From Flavobacterium sp. (GTDB lineage: Bacteria > Bacteroidota > Bacteroidia > Flavobacteriales > Flavobacteriaceae): 64,000 nucleotides of DNA. Positions 1-9,548 of the stretch are shown here, one piece after another. The stretch spans positions 1-64,000 of the forward strand of contig JADKBW010000006.1 of the NCBI GenBank assembly GCA_016714905.1, read 5' to 3'. How positions within the stretch are numbered: the stretch's first letter is position 1; every line of letters begins with the position of its first letter. The notes below the pieces were generated by a model. It was given only the letters and a program-made list of their open reading frames with translations, ran no database searches and was not told the DNA's origin. Position numbers and translations under genes: made by a program.

Positions 1-216
1 GAAAGCTTTACCAAAAACTTACCTGACTTTATTGGTGGACGACATCTCAGCGTTGAAATGGGGAACAAATTGTATGTAACAAAATTAGTTGCAGACAACT
101 ACAAATTATTGCACCCAGAAAACACTGTGGTAGCGCAAGTGAGAATCTCACGTGCTGCAATGAAAGCCGCTCAAGAAGCAGCAAAAGCAGCAAAAGCACC
201 TACAAAAAAGAAATAA
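1..216 (+). CDS. rplY: 50S ribosomal protein L25/general stress protein Ctc, C-terminal fragment
   Basis: The first 71 codons of the window are the 3' end of a gene that starts outside it. L25 binds 5S rRNA in the large ribosomal subunit. The visible part carries the C-terminal beta domain signature of Bacteroidota L25/Ctc (IGNKLYVTKL-like, here MGNKLYVTKLVADNYKLLHP) followed by an Ala/Lys-rich tail ending in PTKKK and a TAA stop. The next gene is pth, which is the usual rplY-pth order and supports the call. A strong hairpin terminator follows the stop codon. The N-terminal domain cannot be assessed. Confidence 0.82.
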   Translation, partial: ESFTKNLPDFIGGRHLSVEMGNKLYVTKLVADNYKLLHPENTVVAQVRISRAAMKAAQEAAKAAKAPTKKK

Positions 217-236
217 GACTCGTTCTTTTTCATACC

Positions 237-269
237 AAAGCATCAGTCGAAAGGCTGGTGCTTTTTTTT
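237..269 (+). terminator. Rho-independent terminator after rplY
   Basis: The stem AAAGCATCAG / CTGGTGCTTT (one G-T pair) has an 8-base loop and is followed directly by a T tract. It lies 20 bases after the rplY stop codon. Confidence 0.8.
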
Positions 270-283
270 ATGCCCCAATTTTT

Positions 284-364
284 CAGGAGCCGGGAACCTG
301 CTCTTCACTAAATCTTTTGTTCTGAACGCCAGAACAAAAGGATACCGTTGCGATCAGGGCTAGG
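284..364 (-). repeat. Dispersed variable-core hairpin element, copy 1
   Basis: Read on the minus strand this starts CTAGCCCTGATCGCAACGG and ends AGCAGGTTCCCGGCTCCT. The core is a palindrome, ATCCTTTTGTTCTG / CAGAACAAAAGAT. The same arms flank different cores at 15085, 20538 and 42878. It sits between the rplY terminator and pth, in a gap with no coding potential. Confidence 0.7.
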
Positions 365-423
365 GCAGCTATTTGCCAAGAACGAAACCGACAACTGACA
401 ACAAATTTTGCTACATTTACGAC

Positions 424-1046
424 ATGAAATGGCTTTCCCATCTATTCAAATCACAAAAACCAATCGATACTGACAACCTTATGAAGAAGTTTTTAATCGT
501 TGGCCTCGGCAACATCGGCGCAGAATATGTTAACACCCGCCACAACATCGGATTCAAAATCCTTGATTTTTTAGCACAAAAAGAAGCGCTCTCTTTCGAA
601 ACTGTAAATTGGGTTCATTAGCAGAATATAAATTTAAAGGCAGAACATTTCTATTACTCAAACCCAATACCTATATGAACCTCAGCGGGAAAGCCGTTCA
701 ATACTGGATGGAAAAAGAAAAAATTCCACTCGAGAATATTTTAGTAATTACCGACGACTTAAATTTAGCCTTCGGAACGATTCGCATTCGATTGAAAGGA
801 AGCGACGGTGGGCACAACGGCTTAAAAAACATCAGTGTTATTTTAAATACACAAAACTATACGCGCTTTCGTTTTGGTATCAGTGATGAATTTAAAAAAG
901 GGCAACAAGTCAATTACGTTTTAGGAGAATGGGGAGATGATGAAAAAGCCAAGCTTCCTGAACGATTAGAACTTGCTTCGGAAATCATCAAATCATTTGG
1001 TACAGCAGGAATAGAAAACACCATGTCTAATTTTAACGGAAAATAA
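424..1046 (+). pseudogene. pth: Peptidyl-tRNA hydrolase, interrupted by a single-base frameshift
   Basis: Pth cleaves the ester bond of peptidyl-tRNAs that drop off ribosomes and recycles the tRNA; it is essential in bacteria. The N-terminal half has KKFLIVGLGNIGAEY and NTRHNIGF, including the catalytic His in NTRHN. The C-terminal half has KPNTYMNLSGKAV, DDLNLAFGTIRIR and GSDGGHNGLKNI. The reading frame breaks at about 607-612, where GTAAATTGGG should read GTAAAATTGGG to give ETVKLGSLAEYKF. Restoring one A gives a normal-length protein. Start: ATG at 481 begins the conserved core. ATG at 424 adds a 19-residue basic leader of the kind seen in flavobacterial homologues, so it is preferred, though not certain. 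The frameshift in an essential gene is probably a sequencing error. Confidence 0.88.
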
Positions 1047-1116
1047 TATGAAATCGAAGATTGACAACCCGAGCACTAGCGAACTGGCGGGGCAATACCA
1101 AAAAAAATATGCTCGC

Positions 1117-1638
1117 ATGAGTAAAAAAGCAGGCGTATTCATCATACTTTTAATTTTAGCATCATGTGGCTCTAAGAAAAGCACCGCGGTATTAAGCGCC
1201 TCGCTCACTTCCGCATGCCCAAAAGACGGTGACTGTAAAGTCGAGGTTTTTGATAAGAAAAGTATGGTAGTTAAAACAACAGAAACAGGGGGTTTGCACT
1301 ATGAATTAGAAGAAAGCACTTCTAAAAAAGTTGTGAAATACACCTACAACAGAAAGGTCAAAGGCGATCTTCAAGACGCATCCTATCGTGAAGAAATTGT
1401 GTTTGAAATCAACTCCAATCTCGAAGAATCAGCCTTTGTCGACGAATCATTGCAAGATATACAACTTCTTTTCGGAAGATTCTGCTACTGTAAAGGGCAG
1501 ACAGGATATTATAAAATAGATAGTGGTTCACTTCGCATTTCAAAAAATAAAGAAATGGAAATGACACAAATTAATTTGACTTTTAAAACAAATAAAGTTC
1601 CGCAGATCATAGAAGCAATTGCAATTGCATTAAAATAA
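1117..1638 (+). CDS. Hypothetical lipoprotein
   Basis: The family was not recognised. The open frame extends upstream to 1048, but the ATG at 1117 gives a proper lipoprotein signal peptide: basic MSKKAG, a hydrophobic VFIILLILA stretch, and the lipobox LASC followed by GSKK. The mature part (about 150 residues) is hydrophilic with several Cys (SACPKDGDC, FCYCKG), and no catalytic motif was seen. It follows pth closely and could be co-transcribed with it. A bidirectional-looking hairpin follows the stop codon. It is probably attached to the outer membrane, facing the periplasm or exterior. No function can be assigned. Confidence 0.7.
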   Translation: MSKKAGVFIILLILASCGSKKSTAVLSASLTSACPKDGDCKVEVFDKKSMVVKTTETGGLHYELEESTSKKVVKYTYNRKVKGDLQDASYREEIVFEINSNLEESAFVDESLQDIQLLFGRFCYCKGQTGYYKIDSGSLRISKNKEMEMTQINLTFKTNKVPQIIEAIAIALK

Positions 1639-1639
1639 G

Positions 1640-1668
1640 AAGAGCCACCAGTAAAACTGGCGGCTCTT
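1640..1668. terminator. Hairpin terminator between convergent genes
   Basis: AAGAGCCACCAG / CTGGCGGCTCTT pair with one mismatch around a TAAAA loop. It lies between the stop codons of the plus-strand lipoprotein and the minus-strand protease, so it may serve both. Confidence 0.65.
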
Positions 1669-1688
1669 CGCTTATATTAATAAAGTAG

Positions 1689-4367
1689 TTACTGAACTAC
1701 GATACGTCTAACCATTTTCTTATCGCCATCTGTAACTGTAACAAGATAAATTCCAGCTTGAGCATTTTCTAGTTTTATCTTCTCATTGAAAAGTCCAGAA
1801 TTAGTATAAGTCTTATTTAATATCACTCTTCCGCTAATATCATGAACAACGATTCCTATTTTACCACTTGAATTGGAACTAAATTGAATGGTAAAATTGC
1901 TATCATTTGGATTTGGATATAAAGCAAAATCTTCAAATTCAAAACTATCATTTGCCAATACTAATGTTTGAGAACATACTTCTAAAGCAATTGAATTAAT
2001 AGTTCCTGTACTTCCTGCAACAGCATCTCTAAATCCAAACTGCCAGTTCCCTTGTGGGTTGAAACCATTAAAAGAATCTAAATTTAATGGTGCTGGTTTA
2101 TAGGTACCAGTTGTTGGACTAGCGCAAGTTAGCACGCTTCCTTGAGAATCGAATGTTACATTCATATCAGCGCTGCCTGTGCATTGTTGACTAAAATATG
2201 TTGAAATACTACCGCCCGGTCTAATAACCGCCATAATCAAGTTTTGAAGATTTGGGTGCGTCGCATTAATGGTAAAATTAACATCACTAATCGTCCCCGC
2301 TGCTGGAACATTTATTTGCTTAACTGTGTAACCGCTAGCGCCATCTGGCAAACTAAATGGTGTTGAAAAGTTATAAGTCTCACAGTTATTTACTATTTGA
2401 TAGCCAATATTAAACGTTAGCGAGTTTACCGCATAAAAAATATTTCCAACTGCTTCAATAAGAATTCTACAATTTTGCGAAGTGACATCCGGAGCTATGA
2501 TATTTTCACTTCCGTCATTAGCTGTATTTTCTGCAAGTACATAAGGAAAAGTTACACCACCATCGATAGACAATTTAATATTTACAAGCGAAGTGTTTAT
2601 ATTATTAGCTGTAGTTCCAGCAACATCCCAAGTTACTGTTTGTGATGAATTTCGCAACCAAGCAGTTGGTGTACTTTGGGACGTCACTTTGAATGGTCCA
2701 ACATTAGCATAAGTTACATTCATTGTTGAGCGACCTGTTTGTCCTCCCAATGGACTTCTATTATCTCGAACAGTAAGTGAAAAAATCATAGTTCTCGCCA
2801 CATTCGGTACAACTTCCCAAGTCGGCGTCAAATTATTTGCCAATACACTTGAAAATGCTGGGAAAAATCTTTGAGGAACAGTTGAAGGGTTTCGGGACCT
2901 AAAATTTGGTCCAGTAGTGCTGGTCGGAACTGGCGGTTGTGCCGACAATTGATTATTAAATTGCTCCCAGCAATACGTTAGTGCATCGTTATCGACGTCA
3001 GATGCAATTCCAGTCAAAACAAAAGCAGTTCCAAAAGGAATTGTATAATCAAGACCAGCATCTGTAACTGGCGGAGTATTTCCATTGGCTACTGCTGCAG
3101 CGCAATTGGCTGATCCATTAATCAAATTAAACATTTGAATCATACTTCTTGTATGAAAATACGCGTCAGAGTTGTTTTGAACGTCGTCAGGTGAGCACAA
3201 ACCTGCATACGCCATTATTGTGCTTCCGCTTCCTGGTTCGTAAGCAGAGCTAGCAGATTGATTTCCGCTACATCCTCCTTGATCACTGTTGAACGTGTGA
3301 TTTGCTCCAAACTGGTGTCCCATCTCGTGCGCAACAAAGTCAATATCATAAGGATCACCCACTGGAGCAAATGAACCAGTTACGCCTCGGGCTTTCGTAC
3401 TATTGTTACATACACAACCTAGAGTTGCCACTCCACCGCCGCCTGTGCTACAAACGTGCCCTATATCGTAGTTTGCCGTTCCAATAATGTTATCAACTTG
3501 TGTTTGGTTTTGATCTAATAAAATGAAACCTGGATTACTATTATCATAACTATCCGTTGTGATATTTATTAAAAGATCATTATTTGGAATAATCTGCATT
3601 GTCAATGACATATCTTTTTCAAATACTCCATTAACCCTAGTCATGGTAACATTCATAGCGGCAAGAACTGCAGCTTTTTTCTGCGCTAATGTTCAGCTTC
3701 CGACTCCAGCTGCTGTAACATGAAATGCGGCATATTCTGTAGTACAAGCGAGCGCCAAACGATAGGTTTTAAATAAACTGTTGTCTGCTCTAAATAAGGG
3801 TAAGTTTGAAGGTTCTTCCTCAGAAATATCAAGCGCTTCACCTGTCGTACCGCATTCAAACTGTCTGTTTCTTGTTAAACTTGATTTACTGTAAACCATA
3901 TAATTCTTTAAGTCCTGTGAATATGGATCAATATATGAAGTTCCATTTCTGCCTGAAAATGTCATAGTATGCAATCCAAAAATAGTAGTGCTAAATCTAA
4001 TCATAGCTGTCTTATCCTCCATTCCTAATCCTATATAAGATTGTATTTCCGGATGTCTAGCCGCTAATTCTGGATGCATTATTGAGGCTTCGTAAATCCT
4101 AAAGTTTTGCATTTCTCCCTGCGGATTTGGAAATGGGAGTATAACACTAGATTCTTGACCAACTACATTTCTGGAAGGAGCAGTAGCCAGTTTTTCTCTT
4201 AAAACCTCCATATTAAGAGTATACAACAAAAATTCGGAAGGATGTGATTCTCTAGGTAAGACCTGCGATGTCACTTCAGCATTAGTAATTTTTTTCCAAA
4301 TAGAATTCTGAGAAAATGACATGCTACTGGTCAAAAGAACTACCATTAAAAGTAGAGTTTTTTTCAT
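1689..4367 (-). pseudogene. Secreted reprolysin-type zinc metalloprotease with T9SS sorting domain, in-frame TGA
   Basis: This is one reading frame of about 892 residues with a single internal TGA at 3693-3695, between ...TAAGVGS and TLAQKKAAVLAAMN. The two halves are in the same frame, so this is a nonsense substitution and not an indel. The upstream half has a signal peptide (MKKTLLLMVVLLTSSMSFSQ) and a propeptide. The downstream half has the metzincin zinc site HEMGHQFGANH, with Cys-rich sequences before it, a region of PKD/cadherin-like sequence, a P/homo-B-like domain (LPDGASGYTVKQINVP... WQFGFRDAVAG) and a C-terminal T9SS type A domain (LYPNPNDSNFTIQF). It is the tandem paralogue of the 4452-7136 gene, with matching length and order. 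It would be exported by Sec and then T9SS. The stop could be a sequence error or real inactivation. Confidence 0.85.
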
Positions 4368-4416
4368 GGTTATTTTTAATAATTAAGTTAATAGTTATCA
4401 AATATAAGATTTTCCT

Positions 4417-4450
4417 AAAAAAAAACGCTCCATATTGGAGCGTTTTTTTA
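4417..4450 (-). terminator. Terminator of the upstream protease copy
   Basis: AAAAAAACGCTCC and GGAGCGTTTTTTT form a perfect stem around ATATT. It lies directly downstream of the minus-strand stop codon at 4452 and separates the two tandem proteases into different transcription units. Confidence 0.8.
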
Positions 4451-4451
4451 T

Positions 4452-7136
4452 TTAGTTTACGTTAATTTTCCTAACCATTCTCTTACTTCCATCGGTTATT
4501 CTAACCAAATAAAGCCCTGATTGTACACCTTTCAAATCTATATTTTCACTAAAGACACCGTTGTTCTCGTATTCTTTGTCAAAAATCATTCTGCCTTCGA
4601 TATCAAAAACTTCAACCTTTACATTTGAGGAAGAATTTGAATTAAATTGAATTGCAAACGTACCGTTGTTCGGATTTGGATACAATGCAAAATCTTCAAA
4701 TGAAAAAGATTCATTTGCCAGTAATACTAATGTTTGCGTGCATACTTCTAAATCTATTGAATTTATGGTTCCTGTATTCCCGGCCACAACATCTTTAAAT
4801 CCAAACTGCCAGTTGCCTTGTTGGTTAAAGCTTGCAAATGTATCTAGGTTCAAACTTGCTGGCTTATACACCCCAACAGTAGGGCTTGCGCATGTTAGAA
4901 CACTTCCCTGCGCATCAAAGGTCACATTCATATCCGCACTTCCTGTACACTGCTGATTAAAATAAGTGGACAAAGACCCACCAGGTCTAATTACAGCCAT
5001 AACTAAATTTTGAAGATTAGGATGTGTCGCATTAATTGTAAAATTAACATCACTAATTGTCCCAGCAGTTGGAACATTTATTTGTTTTACAGTATAACTA
5101 TTCGATCCATCTGGCAAATTAAATGGTGTTGAAAAGCTATAAGTGTTGCATGTATTAACTATTTGATATCCGACATAAAAAGATTTTGAATTAATCGCAA
5201 AATAACGATTACCAGTAGGCTCAACCAACACTCGACAGGTTTGAGATGCGGGAGTACTTGGAACAGTTATAGTTTCATTCCCGTCATTTGGTGTGTCGGC
5301 TGCCAAAGTATAAGGGAATGTTACTCCTCCATCTAAAGAGAGTTTAATATTTACGTTTGTCGAACCCGGCAAGCTAGTCGTATTATTAACGTCCCAAGAT
5401 ATGGTTTGGGTAGAACCTTGAGACCAAGCAATACCATTGGTGCTCTGAGAAGTAACAACAAATGGTCCCGCCCCAGTAGGCGCTGTCGACGCATTGTACG
5501 TAGCTTTTGAAGTGACGTTAACTTCGTCCGTTTTAGTTTGTGCGCCAACAACATTGTTATCCCTAACCGTCACAGAAAATTTCAGTGTACGAGCGACTGT
5601 CGAAACAGATTCCCACATCGTGCTTAATGTTCCTGCTAATACCTTCGAAGAATCTGGCATACTTCTAACTCCAGTTGATTTTGGAATGAAAGATCTGAAA
5701 TTAGGACCGCTCGTTTTTGTCGGAGAAGCCACCGAATTTGCACCAGTGGCACCAGAACCAGCACTGTTATTTTGCTCCCAACAATACGAAAGTGTATCAC
5801 CTTCGGCATCTGACGCAATTGCGGTTAAGAAATAGGGAGTTCCTGAAGGAACAATAAAGTCTTCTCCTGCATCAACAACGGGAGGAGTATTGACAATTGG
5901 TGTACTCACCGGACAGGTTTTACTGCTTAAATTTGTTTGAATTTGTAAAATACTTCTGTAGGTAAAGTAAGCGTCCGAATTACTCTGAACATCATAATTT
6001 GTTATACCCGCATAACCCATGATTGTTGAGCCGCTTCCTGGTTCTACATTTGTTCCAGAACCCTCAGAATTATGTGAAAAAGTATGCGTCGCTCCAAGTT
6101 GATGTCCCATTTCATGAATTACATAATCAATGTCAAAAGTATCTCCTTCCGGCATATTATTAGAGGGCGCTGTGTAAGCGCTTCCTTTTCCCGTTCCGCA
6201 AACACAACCAATGCAACCCGCATTTCCGCCACCGCCTGTTGCACCAAACAAATGACCAATATCATAATTTGCCTCTCCAATAACACTGGTCAGTGTTGAT
6301 TGTAATTGATCGTTCCAATTATTAATACCTGAAGCAGGTGAATATGGGTCTGTACTCGCATTCGTATAAACTACTAAATTATTATTCGCTATGATATTCA
6401 AATGTAACGCCATGTCCTTTTCAAAAATGCCATTTACTCGCGTCATTGTGGCATTCATCCCTGCTAATGCGCCAGCGATAGTACCTCCAAAATAAGCGCC
6501 ATATTCTCCCGTACAAGACAAAGCCAATCGCATCGTTTTATAGGTTTGATTATCTGCCCGATTGGCAATCGCGCTCTCATTTAGCAAATCGTCACTTAAA
6601 CGCTGTTCTATGGTTCCGCAATTAAAAGGAAGCCTCGTTGTATTTCTTGTTCGAGAATCAAAAAATACATAAACAGCATGATCTTTCGTGAATGGCTCTA
6701 TAAACTCCGTTCCGCTATCAGCTCTAAAAACTACCGTTTGAATTCCATCAGGGGACAAACTAAAGTTAATCCTTGCCGTTTTGTCTTCGATACCAATTCC
6801 GATATAGGCTCTAATTTCAGGAAATTGAGCTTGTAATTCTGGTGCAAAATTTGAATTTTCCCATACTGAGAATTTTTCCAATTCGCCTAAGCTATTTGGA
6901 AATTCTATCTCAACGCCTGGGTTTCCAGATATTTTGTCTGAAACATCTCTTAATGAATGCTTTAGCGACGAAAGGTCAACGCTATATAACGCTTGATTAT
7001 CTGAATAAGAAGCACTTCTTATTTTGTTCGTTTCTTCGATGTTATCTATGTTAGACTTCATCCAAATTTGTTTCTTTTGTCCGTAGAATTGAACTGCTGA
7101 AAGCAGAACTACGAATAGCAATAGTGATTTTTTCAT
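4452..7136 (-). CDS. Secreted reprolysin-type zinc metalloprotease with P domain and T9SS sorting domain
   Basis: An intact 894-residue extracellular protease. Residues 1-20 are a signal peptide (MKKSLLLFVVLLSAVQFYGQ). About 40-200 is a propeptide. The catalytic domain covers about 200-400, with the metzincin zinc site HEMGHQLGATH at 341-351 and the nearby Cys motif GCIGCVCG. About 410-640 holds PKD/cadherin-like segments (PPVVDAGEDFIVPSGT, the SDAEGDTLSYCWEQ calcium-type motif). About 660-800 resembles a proprotein-convertase P domain. The last 75 residues are a T9SS type A sorting domain (LYPNPNNGTFAIQF ... LYLVRITDG). The paralogue at 1689-4367 has the same plan. Likely role: secreted protein digestion. 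The substrate cannot be read from the sequence. Confidence 0.9.
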   Translation of the reverse strand: MKKSLLLFVVLLSAVQFYGQKKQIWMKSNIDNIEETNKIRSASYSDNQALYSVDLSSLKHSLRDVSDKISGNPGVEIEFPNSLGELEKFSVWENSNFAPELQAQFPEIRAYIGIGIEDKTARINFSLSPDGIQTVVFRADSGTEFIEPFTKDHAVYVFFDSRTRNTTRLPFNCGTIEQRLSDDLLNESAIANRADNQTYKTMRLALSCTGEYGAYFGGTIAGALAGMNATMTRVNGIFEKDMALHLNIIANNNLVVYTNASTDPYSPASGINNWNDQLQSTLTSVIGEANYDIGHLFGATGGGGNAGCIGCVCGTGKGSAYTAPSNNMPEGDTFDIDYVIHEMGHQLGATHTFSHNSEGSGTNVEPGSGSTIMGYAGITNYDVQSNSDAYFTYRSILQIQTNLSSKTCPVSTPIVNTPPVVDAGEDFIVPSGTPYFLTAIASDAEGDTLSYCWEQNNSAGSGATGANSVASPTKTSGPNFRSFIPKSTGVRSMPDSSKVLAGTLSTMWESVSTVARTLKFSVTVRDNNVVGAQTKTDEVNVTSKATYNASTAPTGAGPFVVTSQSTNGIAWSQGSTQTISWDVNNTTSLPGSTNVNIKLSLDGGVTFPYTLAADTPNDGNETITVPSTPASQTCRVLVEPTGNRYFAINSKSFYVGYQIVNTCNTYSFSTPFNLPDGSNSYTVKQINVPTAGTISDVNFTINATHPNLQNLVMAVIRPGGSLSTYFNQQCTGSADMNVTFDAQGSVLTCASPTVGVYKPASLNLDTFASFNQQGNWQFGFKDVVAGNTGTINSIDLEVCTQTLVLLANESFSFEDFALYPNPNNGTFAIQFNSNSSSNVKVEVFDIEGRMIFDKEYENNGVFSENIDLKGVQSGLYLVRITDGSKRMVRKINVN

Positions 7137-7321
7137 TTTCTTGGTTTATTTATAGCGGACTAAAATACTACTTGTTTTTAACTTTATTGTATCAACAATT
7201 GATATTTAACAATTTTGCCTATCGTTTTTTCTAATCTCTTTAAATTTTCTCCTATTACCTTGCATTTTTGAAATAATTGTCAATCTCAAAAATCATTCTA
7301 TCAAATATCCATTCGAAAGTT

Positions 7322-7329
7322 TAAATTTG
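7322..7329 (+). promoter_or_regulatory. Candidate -7 box (TAAATTTG) for ribF
   Basis: TAAATTTG matches the Bacteroidota -7 consensus TAnnTTTG. No clear -33 TTG is present at the expected distance. It overlaps the most upstream possible ribF start (TTG 7327), so if it is used translation must begin downstream, at TTG 7351. Confidence 0.35.
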
Positions 7330-8280
7330 TCTCAACAAAAAATTATCCCCTTGAAGATTTATAATTCTATCAATTCATTTCAAGCTTCCTCTAAAACCAT
7401 TGTTACTCTTGGAACTTTTGACGGAGTGCATATAGGTCATCAAAAGATTATTGAAAAACTGATTGAAAATGCCAAAAAAAGCTATTTCGAAAGTACGGTT
7501 CTAACATTTTTTCCACATCCTAGAATGGTCTTACAAGATCAAGCTGAAATCAAATTGCTCAACACCATTGATGAACGTACTGCCTTACTAGAGAAAACAG
7601 GGTTGCAAAACCTAATTATTCATCCCTTTGACAGAATTTTTTCAAGATTAACAGCAGAGGAATTTGTTAAGAATATCCTAGTCGAAAGACTAAATGTGGG
7701 GAAAATTGTCATCGGCTACGACCATCGATTTGGCAGAAACCGAACTGCAAATATTGATGACTTAATTGAATTTGGAGCAAAATACAATTTTGAAGTAGAA
7801 CAAATTTCAGCGCAAGAAATTCAAGAAGCATCGGTAAGTTCCACCAAAATCAGAACTGCACTGGAGGTAGGAAACATCTCACTGGCTAATCAATATTTGG
7901 GTTATTCGTATTTTCTCACTGGCGTTGTCAAAAAAGGGAAGCAACTGGGACGCACCATTGGATTCCCAACAGCCAATTTGAAAATCGAAGAAAACTACAA
8001 ACTCATTCCTAAAGAGGGTGTATATATTGTTGAAAGTAACTTAGATGGCAAAAAAGTTTACGGCATGATGAATATTGGAACGAATCCAACTTTTGACGAA
8101 CGCTTGCTATCTATAGAGATTCACTTTCTCGATTTTAATGCAGACTTATACAATCAAAAAATTCAAATTTCACTTCTTAAATATCTTCGTCCAGAACAAA
8201 AATTTGAGTCTGTTGCTTTATTAAAAACGCAGTTGGACATCGACAAGAATCTGACTTTACAATATGTAGCGAAACTCTAA
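7327..8280 (+). CDS. ribF: Bifunctional riboflavin kinase/FAD synthetase
   Basis: RibF phosphorylates riboflavin to FMN and adenylylates FMN to FAD in the cytoplasm. The N-terminal nucleotidyltransferase domain shows TLGTFDGVHIGHQK (about residues 28-40, the HxGH-type motif), TFFPHP, GYDHRFGRNR and SSTKIR. The C-terminal kinase domain shows GRTIGFPTANL, the P-T-A-N motif that binds nucleotide and magnesium, and the usual GVYIV...MMNIGTNPTF. There is no ATG before the conserved core. The open frame permits TTG at 7327, but the TTG at 7351 gives the family-like start (L/M)KIYNSINSF and is compatible with the promoter-like box at 7322. Length is about 309-317 residues, normal for the family. It is divergent from the protease gene and upstream of bioB. 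Confidence 0.93.
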   Translation: MSQQKIIPLKIYNSINSFQASSKTIVTLGTFDGVHIGHQKIIEKLIENAKKSYFESTVLTFFPHPRMVLQDQAEIKLLNTIDERTALLEKTGLQNLIIHPFDRIFSRLTAEEFVKNILVERLNVGKIVIGYDHRFGRNRTANIDDLIEFGAKYNFEVEQISAQEIQEASVSSTKIRTALEVGNISLANQYLGYSYFLTGVVKKGKQLGRTIGFPTANLKIEENYKLIPKEGVYIVESNLDGKKVYGMMNIGTNPTFDERLLSIEIHFLDFNADLYNQKIQISLLKYLRPEQKFESVALLKTQLDIDKNLTLQYVAKL

Positions 8281-8340
8281 GCGCATGATACGCGTTTGTA
8301 GTAATGGGCTTTATCATTTCCTTTTTTAGCAATACCAACG

Positions 8341-8371
8341 TTGTGAATTAAGAACTATTTCCCTACTTTTG
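8341..8371 (+). promoter_or_regulatory. Promoter of bioB
   Basis: TTG at 8341-8343 and TACTTTTG at 8364-8371 are separated by 20 bases, close to the Bacteroidota TTG-N19-TAnnTTTG pattern. The predicted transcript start falls about 15 bases before the bioB ATG at 8393. Confidence 0.55.
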
Positions 8372-8392
8372 AAGTCCACTTAAAATCGAAGT

Positions 8393-9478
8393 ATGAGCAT
8401 CATTAAGCACAATTGGACCAAAGAAGAAATCATCGCCATTTATAATAAACCACTAATGAATTTGCTTTACGAAGCAGCAACAATTCACAGAGAAAATCAT
8501 GATCCAAATGTGGTTCAGGTTTCTACATTACTTTCCATAAAAACGGGTGGATGTCCAGAAGATTGCGGGTATTGCCCACAAGCGGCTCGTTATCATACTG
8601 AAATTGAAGGAAACGATTTGATGTCGGTTCAACAGGTAAAAGCTCAAGCGTTGCGCGCCAAATCAAGTGGTTCCTCAAGAGTTTGTATGGGTGCTGCGTG
8701 GCGTAATGTAAAAGATGGTCCGGAATTCGACCAAGTGCTTGAAATGGTTCGAACCATCAACAAATTGGAAATGGAAGTTTGCTGTACTTTGGGTATGATT
8801 ACTGAAAATCAAGCGCAACGACTCGCTGAGGCAGGTTTGTACGCCTACAATCACAATTTAGACACCTCGGAAGATTACTATAAAGAAGTTATTTCTACTC
8901 GTGGATTTGAAGACCGAATTCAAACCATTGAAAACGTTCGTAAGACCAATGTCACGGTTTGCAGCGGGGGTATTATTGGAATGGGAGAATCTATTGAGGA
9001 TCGTGCTGGTATGTTAGTGGCGCTTTCTACTTTGAGTCCACAACCAGAATCTGTCCCAATCAATGCACTAGTCGCAGTTGAAGGCACACCACTAGAAGAT
9101 GAAAAACCAGTTGAGATCTGGGAAATGATACGCATGGTTGCAACCACTAGGATTGTTATGCCAGAGACCCAAGTTCGACTTTCTGCAGGAAGAATGAATA
9201 TGAGTCGAGAAGGACAAGCATTGTGCTTCTTTGCAGGTGCGAATTCTATTTTCGCGGGAGATAAGTTACTTACAACACCTAATCCGGATGTAAACGAAGA
9301 CATGAAAATGTTCGAACTATTGGGATTAGAACCTCAAAAACCTTTTATCAAAATCATGCAGCCAACAACCGTTGAAGCGGAAGATTCTCAATTTACACCT
9401 TTGGGAGAAAAACCAAAATGGTCAAGACCTGGACATGTGATTGAAAGAAATTTGGAAGCTTCCACAAAAGGAAAATAA
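8393..9478 (+). CDS. bioB: Biotin synthase
   Basis: A radical SAM enzyme that inserts sulfur into dethiobiotin, the last step of biotin synthesis. The 4Fe-4S cysteines are C54, C58 and C61 in GGCPEDCGYCPQ. Other family signatures are MGAAWRN, the YNHNLDTS motif, CSGGIIGMGE, and the Arg/Cys region VRLSAGRMNMS near the 2Fe-2S sulfur-donor cluster. At 361 residues it is the usual length. It stands alone on the plus strand, apart from the other biotin genes (bioA, bioD and bioF at 15-20 kb on the minus strand), with its own promoter and a strong terminator. Confidence 0.97.
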   Translation: MSIIKHNWTKEEIIAIYNKPLMNLLYEAATIHRENHDPNVVQVSTLLSIKTGGCPEDCGYCPQAARYHTEIEGNDLMSVQQVKAQALRAKSSGSSRVCMGAAWRNVKDGPEFDQVLEMVRTINKLEMEVCCTLGMITENQAQRLAEAGLYAYNHNLDTSEDYYKEVISTRGFEDRIQTIENVRKTNVTVCSGGIIGMGESIEDRAGMLVALSTLSPQPESVPINALVAVEGTPLEDEKPVEIWEMIRMVATTRIVMPETQVRLSAGRMNMSREGQALCFFAGANSIFAGDKLLTTPNPDVNEDMKMFELLGLEPQKPFIKIMQPTTVEAEDSQFTPLGEKPKWSRPGHVIERNLEASTKGK

Positions 9479-9497
9479 CATACTTTTCATAAAATAA

Positions 9498-9534
9498 AAA
9501 AATCCCGTTTAGAATGTTAAACGGGATTTTTTTG
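9498..9534. terminator. Bidirectional terminator after bioB
   Basis: AATCCCGTTT / AAACGGGATT stem with an AGAATGTT loop, flanked by an A run and a T run. It sits between the convergent genes bioB and the minus-strand surface protein. Confidence 0.85.
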
Positions 9535-9548
9535 TTTTATCAAAAAAC

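Noticed and set aside
284..364. Possible insertion sequence end or small transposon
   Set aside because: The element is under 150 bases, has no transposase and no visible target-site duplication. It is listed as a dispersed hairpin repeat instead.
993..1208. Minus-strand open frame overlapping the end of pth and the lipoprotein
   Set aside because: It overlaps two genes on the other strand and has no recognisable sequence.
8281..8392. Biotin operator (BirA site) before bioB
   Set aside because: No TTGTAAACC-type inverted repeat was visible upstream of bioB.
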